Source: Malachius bipustulatus (taxonomy: Eukaryota; Arthropoda; Insecta; Coleoptera; Melyridae). Taken from it: a stretch of DNA of 64,000 nucleotides. The number at the start of each line of letters is the position of its first letter. The first letter of the stretch is position 1. The stretch is from contig OU342630.1 in assembly GCA_910589415.1 (NCBI GenBank), positions 7,564,001-7,628,000 on the forward strand. Reading direction: 5' to 3'. The position numbers and the translations under genes are program-made. The notes under the pieces are model-generated. The model was not told where the DNA came from, did not search any database, and saw only the letters and a list, made by a program, of their open reading frames with translations. Positions 11,342 through 22,049 of the stretch are shown one piece after another.

Positions 11342-11480
11342 TCAATATCAGTTGTAGCACCCTATAATGTATTTATATATTTTATATTTTTATAATTCAT
11401 TATATTTTTTCAGCAAATAATATGACTCGTTGTATGATTAATCATCGACGATACTATTCGTGTGATTCTAAGCCAATCTA

Positions 11481-11712
11481 TACCTCAGTCGACCAACAGA
11501 TATAGTAATAAGACTGCGCACAAACTTTTAAGGTCCAAGTAGTCACATCTGTAGGCAGATAGTGCCTTATTTATTGGTTACCTGGTTCCGGTAAACCAAT
11601 GAGAAGAGCATTCTAAGATTTGTGTATTTAATTCTTGTGTATAAGGTCTGCCTACCTGGATTGTAAACTTACCGCGCACTTTTATTACTATATCTTTTGG
11701 CCGACTGAGGTA
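11481..11712. mobile_element. 232-bp MITE flanked by TA
   Basis: Inverted termini of about 40 bp: TACCTCAGTCGACCAACAGA at the left, and at the right the complement of TACCTCAGTCGGCCAAAAGA. TA dinucleotides sit immediately outside both ends (11479-11480 and 11713-11714). A TA target and short size suggest a Tc1/mariner-type MITE. No coding capacity. Confidence 0.75.
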
Positions 11713-11814
11713 TAGTGTAAAATTACTAATGTAATTTTTTAGAGGTCAAAAATTATAACTTTTTGTCAGAACTTTTTGTCTCAGAAGAGTGTCAGAATAT
11801 TTAAATGGCATACT

Positions 11815-11921
11815 TGAGGCTGGGTGAATGAGTAAGATGCTCGAAATCCCGTGTTACCGGAGTGGAGCGACTTTGTCTTACCTACATAGTTAAGACCGAT
11901 GCTCCCTCCTTAAAAAAAAAA
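11815..11921 (+). mobile_element. possible short SINE-like unit
   Basis: A GC-richer 100-bp block ends in an A10 run at about 11912-11921 and contains GCTCGAAATCCC, which loosely fits a pol III B box. No clear A box and no target duplication were seen, so this is weak. Confidence 0.25.
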
Positions 11922-12618
11922 GAGTGTCAGAAAAGGCGATGCGATCCTAAATGAGAAAAAAGACAGTTTATGATTAATATTCTTATTATTGAATTCTGAA
12001 AAAAGATTATTATCATTTGCAATTCTGTTATTTTCCTTTTGGTATCATTTTTGCCTTTCTAAGTCAGAATGGGAAGTAGCAATTTTCAAAATTTGTCGTT
12101 TCCAATGCGGTACCCCTCTGGCTAGTCTTGAAATTTGTGACCCTGTATACATTCCCGTACTCCCAAACGATTTTTTTTGATAATTATGTAATCAATTGTT
12201 ATCGGTATCTCATCCTAATGCATATAATTATGAACTGTATATATCCATCCAAATTAATTATTATAGTTATTTATGAGATATAACCCGGTCGTAAAGCTCT
12301 GGAAATACGGGCATTGATATAATAATAATAAATTATTATGTTCACAATAAATTACTATTATGAGAATTAATTATCGAGTAGCGTTATCAGATTGGATATT
12401 CGCCAGTATTCAGTAGGAAGGTGATGGACTCATAAAAGTATGAATGATAAATCTGCTTCCTAAACGTACACAGGATTATCATTAAAATTTATCCTCAATT
12501 AAACAACAATGAAGATGAACCTTAAGAAAGTTGTTTGGTCTGAATATAATGACTAATTATAAGAACAAACGACTTACCTGTAGGAAGTTCGTTCTGAATT
12601 GTATGAGATGTTCGTCCC

Positions 12619-12745
12619 GATAGATTGACACACGTAGTTCCACTACTTGTTCTTTATCGAGCACTTTTTTACAGATTTTTTTTTTTTTTTTTTTTTTATT
12701 CCACCGTTATCTCGTCCAGGCCTCTGATTAATCATTACACTATTT
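12619..12745. repeat. DIRS inverted terminal repeat, 3' side
   Basis: Reverse complement of 17576-17701: shares the GAGCACTTTTTTACAG, T/A homopolymer of about 22 and CCTGGACGAGATAACGG blocks. Length about 125 bp. The homopolymer differs slightly between the two copies. Confidence 0.85.
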
Positions 12746-12799
12746 GCGTAATCACCTGGAAAAATTATTGTGGGGAAGGGCTACACTATAGGGCTGGGT

Positions 12800-12911
12800 T
12801 CAATCTATCGGGACGAACATCTCATACAATTCAGAACGAACTTCCTACAGGTAAGTCGTTTGTTCTTATAATTGTATTTCGATGTTCGCCCCGACAGATT
12901 GACACACGTAG
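12800..12911. repeat. DIRS internal complementary region (fused copy of both outer edges)
   Basis: 12800-12873 is the reverse complement of the left edge 12555-12628, and 12870-12911 is the reverse complement of the right edge 17684-17725. The two overlap in the four bases AATT. In DIRS-type replication this region templates joining of the inverted repeats to form the circular intermediate. Confidence 0.88.
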
Positions 12912-13372
12912 ATGTTCAAAGACATTCAATAATTTTTCCTCCATAGCTAGTTGTCTAAATGAGTAATTTTAACTTATCTGGAAGAAAAAACAAAAATGTG
13001 AGCCCAATTCTATATTTTTAGAAAAAATCTAGGTAGGTACCTAATAAAATAATTACAAAAAATACAATTACTCATTTTACCTACATATTCATATTACTTA
13101 TTGTACCTAGGTATATACTTATTCTAAATAAATTTATAAAATTATAATCATATCAACCCATAATCGATAGTAATCCCTTCATTAGTATTTTATAGATATA
13201 GAAAGACCTATAAACCTATAATTTCTATAATTTCTATATTATTTCTATTTTCCCCCTTTTTTTTTTATCATTTCCTATTCATATAATAAGTATCCAATAG
13301 ACAATAGAATTAGAACACAATAGATTCAAAATAGATAATACAATCTATATATTTCCTAAATTTCATACAACG

Positions 13373-14364
13373 TTATGCCCTAACGGCAAGTTCAACAAAA
13401 TTAATAAGGTCCTCCTGCAAAGGCCTGTTATAGAATCTAGCAAACATTGTAGAATCTTTTGCCCAACCTACTTTATTATTTATTTGATCTACAGACCAGC
13501 CTTTTCTGTAAGCCGCCGATGTCGTAGCGTGCCTTGTGCTGTGACTTTTGAATTTCGTGGTATCTACGCCACTCAGTGCAAGTACACTCTTTACCCAACG
13601 ACTTACAGATTGGCGCGCTGCTCTGTGATGTGGTTTTTTATAGGTCAAAATTAGATAGGCTTCATTATTCTTCCGAAGTAGTTTGGTTGCTTCCAAATAT
13701 GCTTTCATTGTTTTAAACAAACATAAATCTGGTCGATCCTCAAAGGAACTAATTTTTATCACGGGCTGCATCCGTCTATACCCCGAAGTTTTTAATATAT
13801 CTGATATATGAACTTCAATATAATTATTATAAATCCTAGCATCCTGCCATTTTATCGCACAAATTGTTTGTACCCTGTACCCTGTGGCCAATAGTAATAA
13901 AACTACAAGCTTCTTTGTCAGTTTCTCGAGAGAAACGTCTCCAGGGGGTGCCAATCTTTGATGAAATTTAACACTAGCGATGGATCCCAAGTTGAACTGT
14001 ATTTAGCAAAATGTGGTCTAGTTCTAAAAACTCCTTTCAGAAATCGTTTTATTAATTTTTCGTCGTTATTTGAAAAGTTCAAAATCAAGGATAGAGCCGA
14101 TCTATGTGAGTTCAGAGCCGAATAAGTGCCCCCTTGTTGGAAGAGATCATTAAGAAACGATATAATACCTCCTACAGTGCTGCTAAAGACGTTCCGATTT
14201 TCTTGTTGACAGAACTCCCACCATCTTCTGAGGGTTGTTGAATATTGCTTCAGGGTTGAAGAACTTAACGAATTGATCATCACCGGAACAGCAGCCTCGG
14301 GAATACCTTTGTTCAAAAACGATCGCCTGATAATCTGCACACCACCAGGGAAAGTGTCCTCCAT
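13373..14364 (-). pseudogene. DIRS tyrosine recombinase, interrupted by one frameshift
   Basis: Two overlapping frames make one recombinase. The N-terminal part (from the ATG at 14364, overlapping the end of pol by about 50 bp) holds a core-binding SAM-like region with SSSTLKQYSTTLRRWWEFC. The C-terminal part holds the catalytic set: Arg in LATGYRVQTI, His and Arg in HSTRH, and Tyr in FARFYNRPL. The frames switch near 13925-13945, around the ACGTTTCTCTCGAG stretch on the - strand, where a single-base indel would restore one reading frame. The R-H-R-Y set is present, so the damage appears recent or could be a sequencing error. Confidence 0.85.
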
Positions 14365-16304
14365 AAGGGGTGTGGGGTCCTAAATGGAGATAGCAATAAG
14401 TGATTAGAAGGCTCCAAAATTAAGGGCCTACCAACGCAAAGTCTAATATATAATGGATACCAAAACTGAGTTACCCATAATGGCACTACCAAGATACCCT
14501 CAGATCTGTCTGTGACAATCTTATTTAAAACTCTCCCTATTAAGGGGAACGGCGGAAAAGCATAAAAATACCAGCCTTTCTCCCAGTTTAATGTGAATGC
14601 ATCTGCCTTAAATGCGCCGGGATCGCGGCGCCAAGACACATACACCTCGCATTTCTTGTTTATTTGTGAAGCAAACAGATCAACATTGGGTTTTCCAAAA
14701 CAATCAATAATTCTTAAAAAGGCATTCCCGTCTAATTCATATTCAGTCTCTATAGATAAATCTCTGGATTCCTTATCTGCAATTATATTATCCTTTGAAG
14801 GTATATACGAGGCGTGAATAAAAATATCCCGCTCCTCACACCATTGCCAGATCTTTCGACTCAAGGTATTAAGATTTTCGAACTGTACACCACCCATTTT
14901 ATTTATGTAAGCAACAGCAGTCTTATTATCTACTCTCAAAAGAATATTACATTTGGTTCTCATCCTGGCAAAGCATCTTAACGCATAAAAGATAGCTAAT
15001 AATTCTAAATAATTAATATGAAATGTAGATTCCTGTTGAGTCCAAAAACCATGAGTTGCCTCGGAATCTACACTAGCCCCCCATCCAGTCTTAGAGGCGT
15101 CGCTGAATATTTCTAAACTAAAATCATTCGATGATATGAAATTATAAGCCTTTGGCAGCTTGTACACCCACCAGGAAAATTCTGCCTTCACCAGCTCCGA
15201 CAAGGGCATATCCTTATCGTAATTTCCTGAACATCTTTTCAAATATAACATTTTCTCTCTCTCAATACGTTTAATGTAAACCCAGCCATAACGAACAGCC
15301 GGGCAGGCTGAAACTAAAATACCTAATAACTTCGCGAATTCTCTTATCTTCACGCTACTTTTGCTTTTAAAAAACATTAAATATTTCAACAATTTATGTT
15401 TCTTATCTTCGGGCAATGTCATCGTCATTTGTCTCGTGTTATAAACAAACCCTAGGTATTTACATTCTTGAGAGGGACGTGGGTTGCATTTTTTCTTGTT
15501 TATAATAAAACCTAACCTTTCTAGGGTTGCAGTAACCCTACTGACATGACCTATAACCTCCTCTCTCTCTCTGCCAAGGATTAGAATATCATCTAGATAA
15601 ATTATGCATAAAATACCTTTCATGCGAAAATAATTAAATATTGGTTTTAATAATTTTGTAAATGCAAAAGGCGCTGATGATAATCCCATTGGCATGGCAT
15701 TATATTCGTACAATTCCCCATTAAATGTAAATCTCAAATACTTCCTATGTCCTTTAAATATAGGTATCATGTAATATGCGTCTTTTAAATCTATAGTAGC
15801 CAAGAACATGTCTTTTAAAATAAGGTCATTCACCGACTTATAGTTTTCTAATTTGAAATGGGGTGCACTGATAAACTTATTCAATTGTTTAAGGTTCAGA
15901 ATAAAACGGTAATTATTATCGGATTTTGGAACCAGAAAAAATGAAGATAAAAACTCATCTCTAATATGAGAACATTTAGTTACAACTCCCTTACGGATTA
16001 AATCCGATAAGGCTAATTGGTAATTACTAGTTTCCGTCTCAGAGACAGATCTGCAACTAGGATGGAACTTTTGAATTGGCTTGCATGTAAATGGTAATTT
16101 ATAACCTGTTATCCAGGATAAAATAGTTTTATCCTTTACAAAACGTCCCCAATTTGATACAAAGTACCTTATTCTTCCAGCATAGCGCTGAGTACTTACA
16201 ACTATTTCGGGTAGTTCTTCCTGTGTGCCTGCTTCGAGTGATTGTAATTCCTGCTCTGCTGCTTCTTCAACCTGCTCCTGTGATACGGGAGCCTGTAGTT
16301 TAAA
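14313..16304 (-). CDS. DIRS reverse transcriptase-RNase H polyprotein (pol)
   Basis: An uninterrupted frame runs from the gag overlap at about 16304 to the stop at 14313 and has no early Met, so it is probably made by -1 frameshifting from gag. From the first leucine-codon start at 15884, RT motif A is IDLKDAYY (residues about 31-38), motif B lies near MGLSSAPFAF and motif C is IYLDD (about 95-99). RNase H has FSDAS (D about 262), LELLAIFYAL (E about 294), RVDNKTA (D about 319) and IIADKESR. The C-terminal stretch with FASQINKK...SWRRDPGA and YAFPPFPLI is typical of DIRS/PAT-type pol. Catalytic residues are present. Product acts in a cytoplasmic or nuclear RNP copying element RNA. Confidence 0.88.
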   Translation of the reverse strand, partial: FKLQAPVSQEQVEEAAEQELQSLEAGTQEELPEIVVSTQRYAGRIRYFVSNWGRFVKDKTILSWITGYKLPFTCKPIQKFHPSCRSVSETETSNYQLALSDLIRKGVVTKCSHIRDEFLSSFFLVPKSDNNYRFILNLKQLNKFISAPHFKLENYKSVNDLILKDMFLATIDLKDAYYMIPIFKGHRKYLRFTFNGELYEYNAMPMGLSSAPFAFTKLLKPIFNYFRMKGILCIIYLDDILILGREREEVIGHVSRVTATLERLGFIINKKKCNPRPSQECKYLGFVYNTRQMTMTLPEDKKHKLLKYLMFFKSKSSVKIREFAKLLGILVSACPAVRYGWVYIKRIEREKMLYLKRCSGNYDKDMPLSELVKAEFSWWVYKLPKAYNFISSNDFSLEIFSDASKTGWGASVDSEATHGFWTQQESTFHINYLELLAIFYALRCFARMRTKCNILLRVDNKTAVAYINKMGGVQFENLNTLSRKIWQWCEERDIFIHASYIPSKDNIIADKESRDLSIETEYELDGNAFLRIIDCFGKPNVDLFASQINKKCEVYVSWRRDPGAFKADAFTLNWEKGWYFYAFPPFPLIGRVLNKIVTDRSEGILVVPLWVTQFWYPLYIRLCVGRPLILEPSNHLLLSPFRTPHPLWRTLSLVVCRLSGDRF

Positions 16305-17509
16305 GAATGATTGCTGGCACTACCCGACACTCCTTGTTGGTAGATTGAAGTGGAGGCCCTAGGTTGATAAGACGATGCCGATGAGAATGGTCTATGTTGG
16401 TAGGAGGTGGTTTTAGGGTTATAAGTTGATTTCAGTTCTCTACCCGTGCGAAGTTGATTTTTCATGTCCTTGAACTTTTCCGAGAAGTCCTTCCCACATA
16501 AATAGGTATCAGGCTTGCTCTCTTTAACGATTTTCCTTACTGATACGTTTAATTGCGATTCAATATGGTATTTTCTATTGGTAGTAAGCATATGGAAGGC
16601 GTCACATAATATTTTTCCAGCATCAATAAGACCTGGTAACATAGCATTCTTTATTTCTGTTTCCACGGAGTTCTCCGTCAAAAACTTATTTAAAGTCCCG
16701 ACCATGGCGGAAATTCCTATTCCGATCTGATGTTGAATTTGTGAAACATACTTATCCTCTTTTCTGTGTGAATCATTCAACGAAATCTCAATTTCTGGGT
16801 TTAACTTCGGTGCATTCAAAAGGTCTATATTTTTAGGAACGTTGTATTTTTTCCCTAACAATTCTTTTTCAGCCTTCTCAAGTCCAAGAGTAAGATATTT
16901 ACTCCATCTATCAGCAATGACTTGCTGAACTTCCGGACCAAAAATCAATTGGGTACCTTGTGGCTCTTCGCCTAGAAGCCGAAGCACTTCTTCAGATACT
17001 ACGGGGGTCTCAACTGGGACTGGCACCTTGTCCAAAGAGCCAGAACTATTTGCGATCGATCTTGCTTCATCACCGATTCTCCGTAAATCTTCTTCTTCTG
17101 AAGTGACGTCACCTTAAATCGATGTCGAATTAATATGATCCACTTACCTCCGTGAGTATAAAATAGAAAGGAAAAAGGTAATAATAACCCTCACGATTTC
17201 TCATAGGTTCAACAGTTTTACCTATAATTGTTATAATACGTACATAGGTACGTTCTACCCTTCTCAATAATCCTCAATTCACTAAACTTCTAGCTTTAAC
17301 AGTTTTAGCTAGGAACTAATCACATAGGTTTAACAGTTTTACCTACGAATAGTTTTTATAACAATACCAACACAAACTTGGTACGTACCAGAAGTACTAG
17401 AAGCACTAGAAGTTGAACTATCATTGTCTAACCTCTCCAGTTCTTCTAATAATTTCCTTCTTTTCCTTTTCAATAGTTGTTTTTCCCTATTACTTTTTCT
17501 TTTAGGCAT
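16202..17509 (-). CDS. DIRS gag-like protein, probably spliced (exons 17509-17389 and 17112-16202)
   Basis: The downstream frame (stop at 16202) encodes a DIRS-type Gag with the conserved helical LGLEKAEKELLGKKY region and a basic Ser/Tyr/Arg/Gln-rich tail likely to bind RNA. It has no good Met near its start and is closed upstream by a stop at about 17115. A Lys/Arg-rich start (MPKRKSNREKQLLKRKRRK) at 17509 ends at a GT donor (17388) in phase 1. An AG at 17114-17113 opens the gag frame in the matching phase, giving a simple 276-nt intron and about 395 residues. The splice is inference from phase and sites; the acceptor has a poor pyrimidine tract. The N-terminal basic patch could be a nuclear localisation signal. 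Confidence 0.65.
16274..16304 (-). promoter_or_regulatory. candidate -1 programmed ribosomal frameshift site (gag-pol)
   Basis: On the - strand gag reads TCT TTA AAC, i.e. the slippery heptamer T TTA AAC (16304-16298), and a -1 slip enters exactly the pol frame. Five bases later GCTCC (16292-16288) can pair with GGAGC (16278-16274) around a 9-base loop, starting a stem at the usual spacing. The pol frame is closed by TAG shortly upstream, so it cannot start independently much earlier. A longer stem or pseudoknot was not worked out. Confidence 0.65.
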
Positions 17510-17575
17510 TTTTAATAATAATTATTTCTCACTTTATCTTCTGAAAATATTCACGATGTTGCTCGTATAAAGCAC

Positions 17576-17701
17576 AATAGTGTAATGATTAATCAGAGGC
17601 CTGGACGAGATAACGGTGGAATAAAAAAAAAAAAAAAAAAAAAAATCTGTAAAAAAGTGCTCGATAAAGAACAAGTAGTGGAACTACGTGTGTCAATCTG
17701 T
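17576..17701. repeat. DIRS inverted terminal repeat, 5' side
   Basis: Partner of 12619-12745. In gene orientation it precedes the gag start at 17509 and so should carry the element's promoter, though no TATA box is obvious. Confidence 0.85.
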
Positions 17702-17725
17702 CGGGGCGAACATCGAAATACAATT

Positions 17726-19604
17726 TAATAATTATACTCTGATGGTTCCTTGAAGAAATGAAATCAGGCTTACGAGCATTGTTTAAATGTGTGAAACTAG
17801 CTGAATATCTCCGCAACTCGTGTGCCAATGGAACGATTAAACCTTTTCTTTTTTGGAGCTGTGAAACCGTATAAAAATAGGTGAAAGAAATATTGCCTAA
17901 TCATAAACAACGACCGGCAAATTTTACCTTCGAATAAACATGAAAGTACTGGTATTATTATAAAATTATTAAGCTTTTATCATTAAGTCGTTTGATGACA
18001 ACTCAACGAAACGATTATCTATCATTGCAGTTTATCGTTAGCATGATATGATAATATGTTAATTGCATAGGTACAAATTACACATTGCAGCATTATTCAT
18101 ATAGAATTTGTAGTTGCTTAAAACAATACTGATAATAAACTGATGTGATTGATATTTATTTGGAGACAATCACAGCGATAAAAACAGGCAAATAAATTAT
18201 TTATTGTTTACCACTAAAACGTTAAGTCATATTATGAATTAATATTGTACAGGCAGGCTGTCTCATAAGTGCGTCAAATGAGTTTTGGGTATCAGTAGAA
18301 TTTTTAGCATAATATTATAAAGGAAGTTAAAAAACCGTCCCTCTAACAACGACTCTTCCGTCTTCTAATAATAGTTGCATGATACAGGTGATCCATTTGC
18401 AAGATCCCAACAGCTATACTTTAAAAAAATAGTGGTTGTTTTTCTATTTCGGGATAAACTTTGCTCTGTAAAACTGTATCAAGTTCCCTTTACCTTCGTG
18501 ATAGAGCAATAATTGCTTTGAGTAAATGTTATTCCCAATAAAAAATTATTCGTTTACAAGATTGCATTAAAATTGAGACAGACGGATAAAACTTCTTCAT
18601 CTAATCCTTCATATACTTCTTCATAAAGCTTCTGTTTGATAAATTATACAGAGAGTCCTAGTAATTGAAACTATTTACAATGCAAATGACTTTGTTATTT
18701 TAAATACAAAGTTCTATATAAACTATTGCGCCTTCATGTAGGTATCGAAGTTCTCTTGCGACCTAAGTACTGACCTGACCTCACTCTCGTAATAGTTTGT
18801 GATTTATTTAGAAAAACTTCTCAAAAAAAAATGTGAATGGTAATCCTTCATGTAAATAATTATTGTTTAGTCTAGTTTTCATACACATAGTTTTACATAC
18901 TTTCACTCACACGGAAGAAGCTGAATATATCGGAAAATTGCTTAAATGCCCTCATCTTAATAATTTTTCCCTGGTAACTGTTATATCTTTTACGTCATAT
19001 TCTGGTGCAGTAGTAACTGCCACACGACTGCATCATGATGGTGCCTTATCCACTGCCACCAACCTGTGTCATGTCATGACATATCATAATTGATTAATCA
19101 TGGCATCATGGCGGTCACTAGTATTACGACTAAGTAATATTAATACATAATTCATTCTGACACCTAATGAAATCTATTATAATACTTCTCTATTGTTAAT
19201 AAGAAATAAACCCCTTCAGTTTTCAAGTCTTTGAGTATCACTATACCTACATTTACGATACAACAGTAACCAACTAGGTATCTTGAACCGTTTTCAATGT
19301 GAGTTGCTTTGAAAATGGAAAATCGCCTTTTTATTTGTTTGTTGATAACAATTCATAAATTAATCGTTACAAACTTCAACTATGATAACCATTCTTACTG
19401 AATTTTCAGAAAATCTGAAAATGTAATAATACACAGGATGTTCTATTTATGATAAAAATATTGTCTTATTTTTGCCCACGCTGTATACCTACATTATTAA
19501 CGAAGGTGTGTCTAACTTGTTTTGTTTGTTTGCTAGATACGGAAATCGGTTTTTAGGTCCCTGATGCTGCAGCCATTTAGGCTTATTGTATCTTTCCGTA
19601 GCTA
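17726..19604. other. no gene recognised
   Basis: AT-rich sequence with small palindromes (for example around 19060-19085) but no coding similarity, RNA gene or clear element end. It is either intergenic or an upstream intron of the SESTD1-like gene. Confidence 0.35.
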
Positions 19605-20850
19605 TTGGTTCTTGGTTATTCAAATAACTCTGTACCCTTCACAAAGTTCAGAAGTTTGCTTGCAAAGGCTTTCCCCGACATCATGTCATTGGTATTGTTT
19701 CCCATGATTGAGTGTCGGGTTCGATTGAGTGCTGGGCACTCAAATACATGGAAAACTCTTTCGTCTTCCTCATTGCATAGTCTGCATGCTGGTTCTCCAT
19801 TCAAGATGCTTCTTCAGGTGTTGTCTCAGGTGGTAGCGTCCTGTAAGAAGGCCCACCACTGTTTTAACTTGCATTCTGTTCAAATGCAGTAGTTCATTGG
19901 CAAGTTTTGTGAATGGTTCTTTTACCGTTAACTTGTTACGTTTTTGCCTGGTATGTGGTTCCAATATGCTTTGTGTTGGCTACTTGTCCAACTAGCTACT
20001 CGTATCGCGCCACGTACCATCTTTTTGGTAGTTCCAAACATTGGTTCTGGTCCTGCGAAGGCGGCTGTCGTACCCTCTTTGACCAGTTCATCTGCCGTTT
20101 CGTTACCAACTAATCCTCGGTGACCCGGGAGCCAAACAAGTGTTGTTTGGCGAAACAAACGGCCTGGCTGTCGGAGAGTATGTAGATCTCCCTTTTCTTA
20201 TAGTTCCTTCTCATACATTCTCTGAAACATTGCTGTATTGCATGTATTTCAGCTTGCATGATTGTGGTGTACTTTCCTAATGATAAAGACTAATGTTGTA
20301 TCTGGGGGACACTCCATACAAGCCGGCTCCTGCTCCTACATCTGTTTTAGAACCGTCTGTGTACCAGATCAGTCCTCTTTCAGACATAGCTCTTCCATTT
20401 GTTTCCATTCTACCCAGTCGATTAGGACTTTGAAGCTTTCCTCAAATATGATTTTAGGGCTCATCCCATCAGAGTGCATCACAAGCAATGGATCATTGAT
20501 GAAATGAGCTATTCTGGAGTGACTTAGTGGTCTAGGTTTATCCCCGTTGTTATTTTGTTCCAGCCTATATATGTCCCTATCCTCGCCTCGCTTTTGATAT
20601 GTATATCAAGAGGAGGTAGGTTTAGTATAGTTTCTAGGGCTGCTGTTGATATGGTGTTCATGGCTTCTGTTATACACAGGCATTGCCAGTCTTTGAACAC
20701 CTTGGAGTTTCATAGGTGTTCTAGGTGTCATTCTACTATTCATACTATTCATAGGTGTCTATCTACTATCGTATTCGCAACAATTTTTATTTCTGCCAGT
20801 CAATTTTCTATAACATTGGTCACCTCGTGTATGGAATAAAAGCAATATTT
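19605..20850 (-). mobile_element. decayed non-LTR retrotransposon ORF2, RNase H and C-terminal part
   Basis: On the - strand, broken frames together show an RNase H domain (WLPGHRGLVGNETADELVKEG core near 20130-20070, with a WYTDGS-like start near 20350) followed by a C-terminal region with LNRMQVKTVVGLLTGRYHL and a zinc-knuckle CRLCNEEDERVFHVFECP (near 19790-19735). RNase H after RT with a terminal CCHC is typical of the I-group non-LTR elements. At least two frameshifts separate the pieces. No tail was identified. Confidence 0.75.
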
Positions 20851-22049
20851 CATACAATTTGGGTACCCTGTGTATTTTTTTTTGTATCCTATAACAAAAC
20901 TATTTAACTAGAATTAATAGAAAAGTGGGTCCCAAATTATGCCATTTTCTTAAATTTACTAGCTGGCTCATGTACTACTTATAACCAGAAACCAGAAAGG
21001 AGGTCCAGCAGGTGTGATGCAGGAATGTTGGCTGCTTAGTCTTATTTTTAGGAATATCGGCTCGCATAATATATGACTCGGTGGCTCCTGAGGAAGGAAC
21101 AAAATTTCTTCGATATAAGTAGCTTGGACGCTATTTCTAATCAACGTACCTGTATTTTATTATCGTGTTGTTAAGAGTGGTTGCAAAAGTTGACAATGTT
21201 TCATAGTAAATCGTTTTTATATATCCTTAACTGATGTGCGGGACACTGTTTTCGAACAATTTCCATTTGTTACAGAGAATGCTGTTTAAATTTTATTTAC
21301 CTGATATCGGCTCTTATACACTTTCCTGAAAATATTATTACGTGTTTATTATAAGTACCTACTCCTCAAACGTTACATCGTTTGAATTTGGTATTATCCT
21401 TTTACTGAATGTGTTTTATGAATGAACTTTTAGATAGAATATACAAACATTATGCACATCAAAAATTAACTCAAATTTAAGAATGTAGCATATAACATAA
21501 AATAAAATACGTGTAGTCTTCTAGAATTGTAGACGTACGTTTGTGCAGATATGTTTCAATCTAGTCTCAATGCTATACATGTACGTACATTATATTTCAT
21601 AACTGCAGCAAATATAAAGTTGTAATCGTAATCCTGAGCGGTAAAATCTCGATTTTCTAATACCTAGATAAATAACGGTTCGTTTATGATGGACTAGAAA
21701 TTACAGGTGTTGGTCACGTTGCTGTGACCCTTTCTATAAGCGATCATATGAGTATAGTATACCATTCAAGAGCACCTGCGCCTCTAAAACAGAGAAGCAG
21801 ATGTTTATAGAAGAAATTATTTTTATGAAGATGTTTATAGATTCGCTATAGATTCGCGTTTCGCGGCATTTTCAACTGCACTTTCATTGGAATATATTGC
21901 ACTATTCGTGGTTCTATAGACTTGCGCTAGCGTGTTCACGACACGTGTATAGTATATCTAGATAATTTCTATGCATTTGTTTATAAATTTATATTGAGTA
22001 TCTATTTATAAAATGCCAAAAATATGGTTTTCCATTAAGTTTTTTTTAG
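20851..22049. other. no gene recognised
   Basis: AT-rich intronic or intergenic DNA upstream of the first recognised SESTD1-like exon. No SEC14-domain exon was found here on either strand. Confidence 0.35.

Larger units (their letters stand above)
9510..11345. mobile_element. long-hairpin (foldback) element with GAGAC/GTCTC terminal arrays
   Basis: The outer 130-150 bp at each end are arrays of GAGAC/GTCTC words. Inside these, the left half (about 9660-10140) is matched as reverse complement by the right half (about 10650-11190): for example the AAGAATTTGTTTGCTTAAAA segment near 9800 against its partner near 10885, and the CACACTTTTTACGATTTC block near 10062 against its partner near 10700. 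Total about 1.84 kb with a roughly 500-bp AT-rich loop. No credible ORF. GAGAC-rich subterminal repeats could be transposase binding sites, but the superfamily is not identified. Confidence 0.7.
12555..17725 (-). mobile_element. DIRS-like tyrosine-recombinase retrotransposon, near-complete
   Basis: A 5.17-kb element on the - strand with all DIRS hallmarks: inverted terminal repeats (about 12619-12745 and 17576-17701), an internal complementary region (12800-12911) that reproduces both outer edges in reverse complement, gag, RT-RNase H, and a tyrosine recombinase instead of a DDE integrase. The outer edges both carry AATT (12555-12558 and 17722-17725), and the internal region shows the two edges fused over one AATT. 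DIRS elements integrate as circles through the recombinase and leave no target duplication, as here. One frameshift in the recombinase makes this copy probably non-autonomous. Confidence 0.9.

Noticed and set aside
19616..20839. + strand ORFs at 19605-20839 as genes
   Set aside because: They are antisense to the decayed RNase H / ORF2 remnant.
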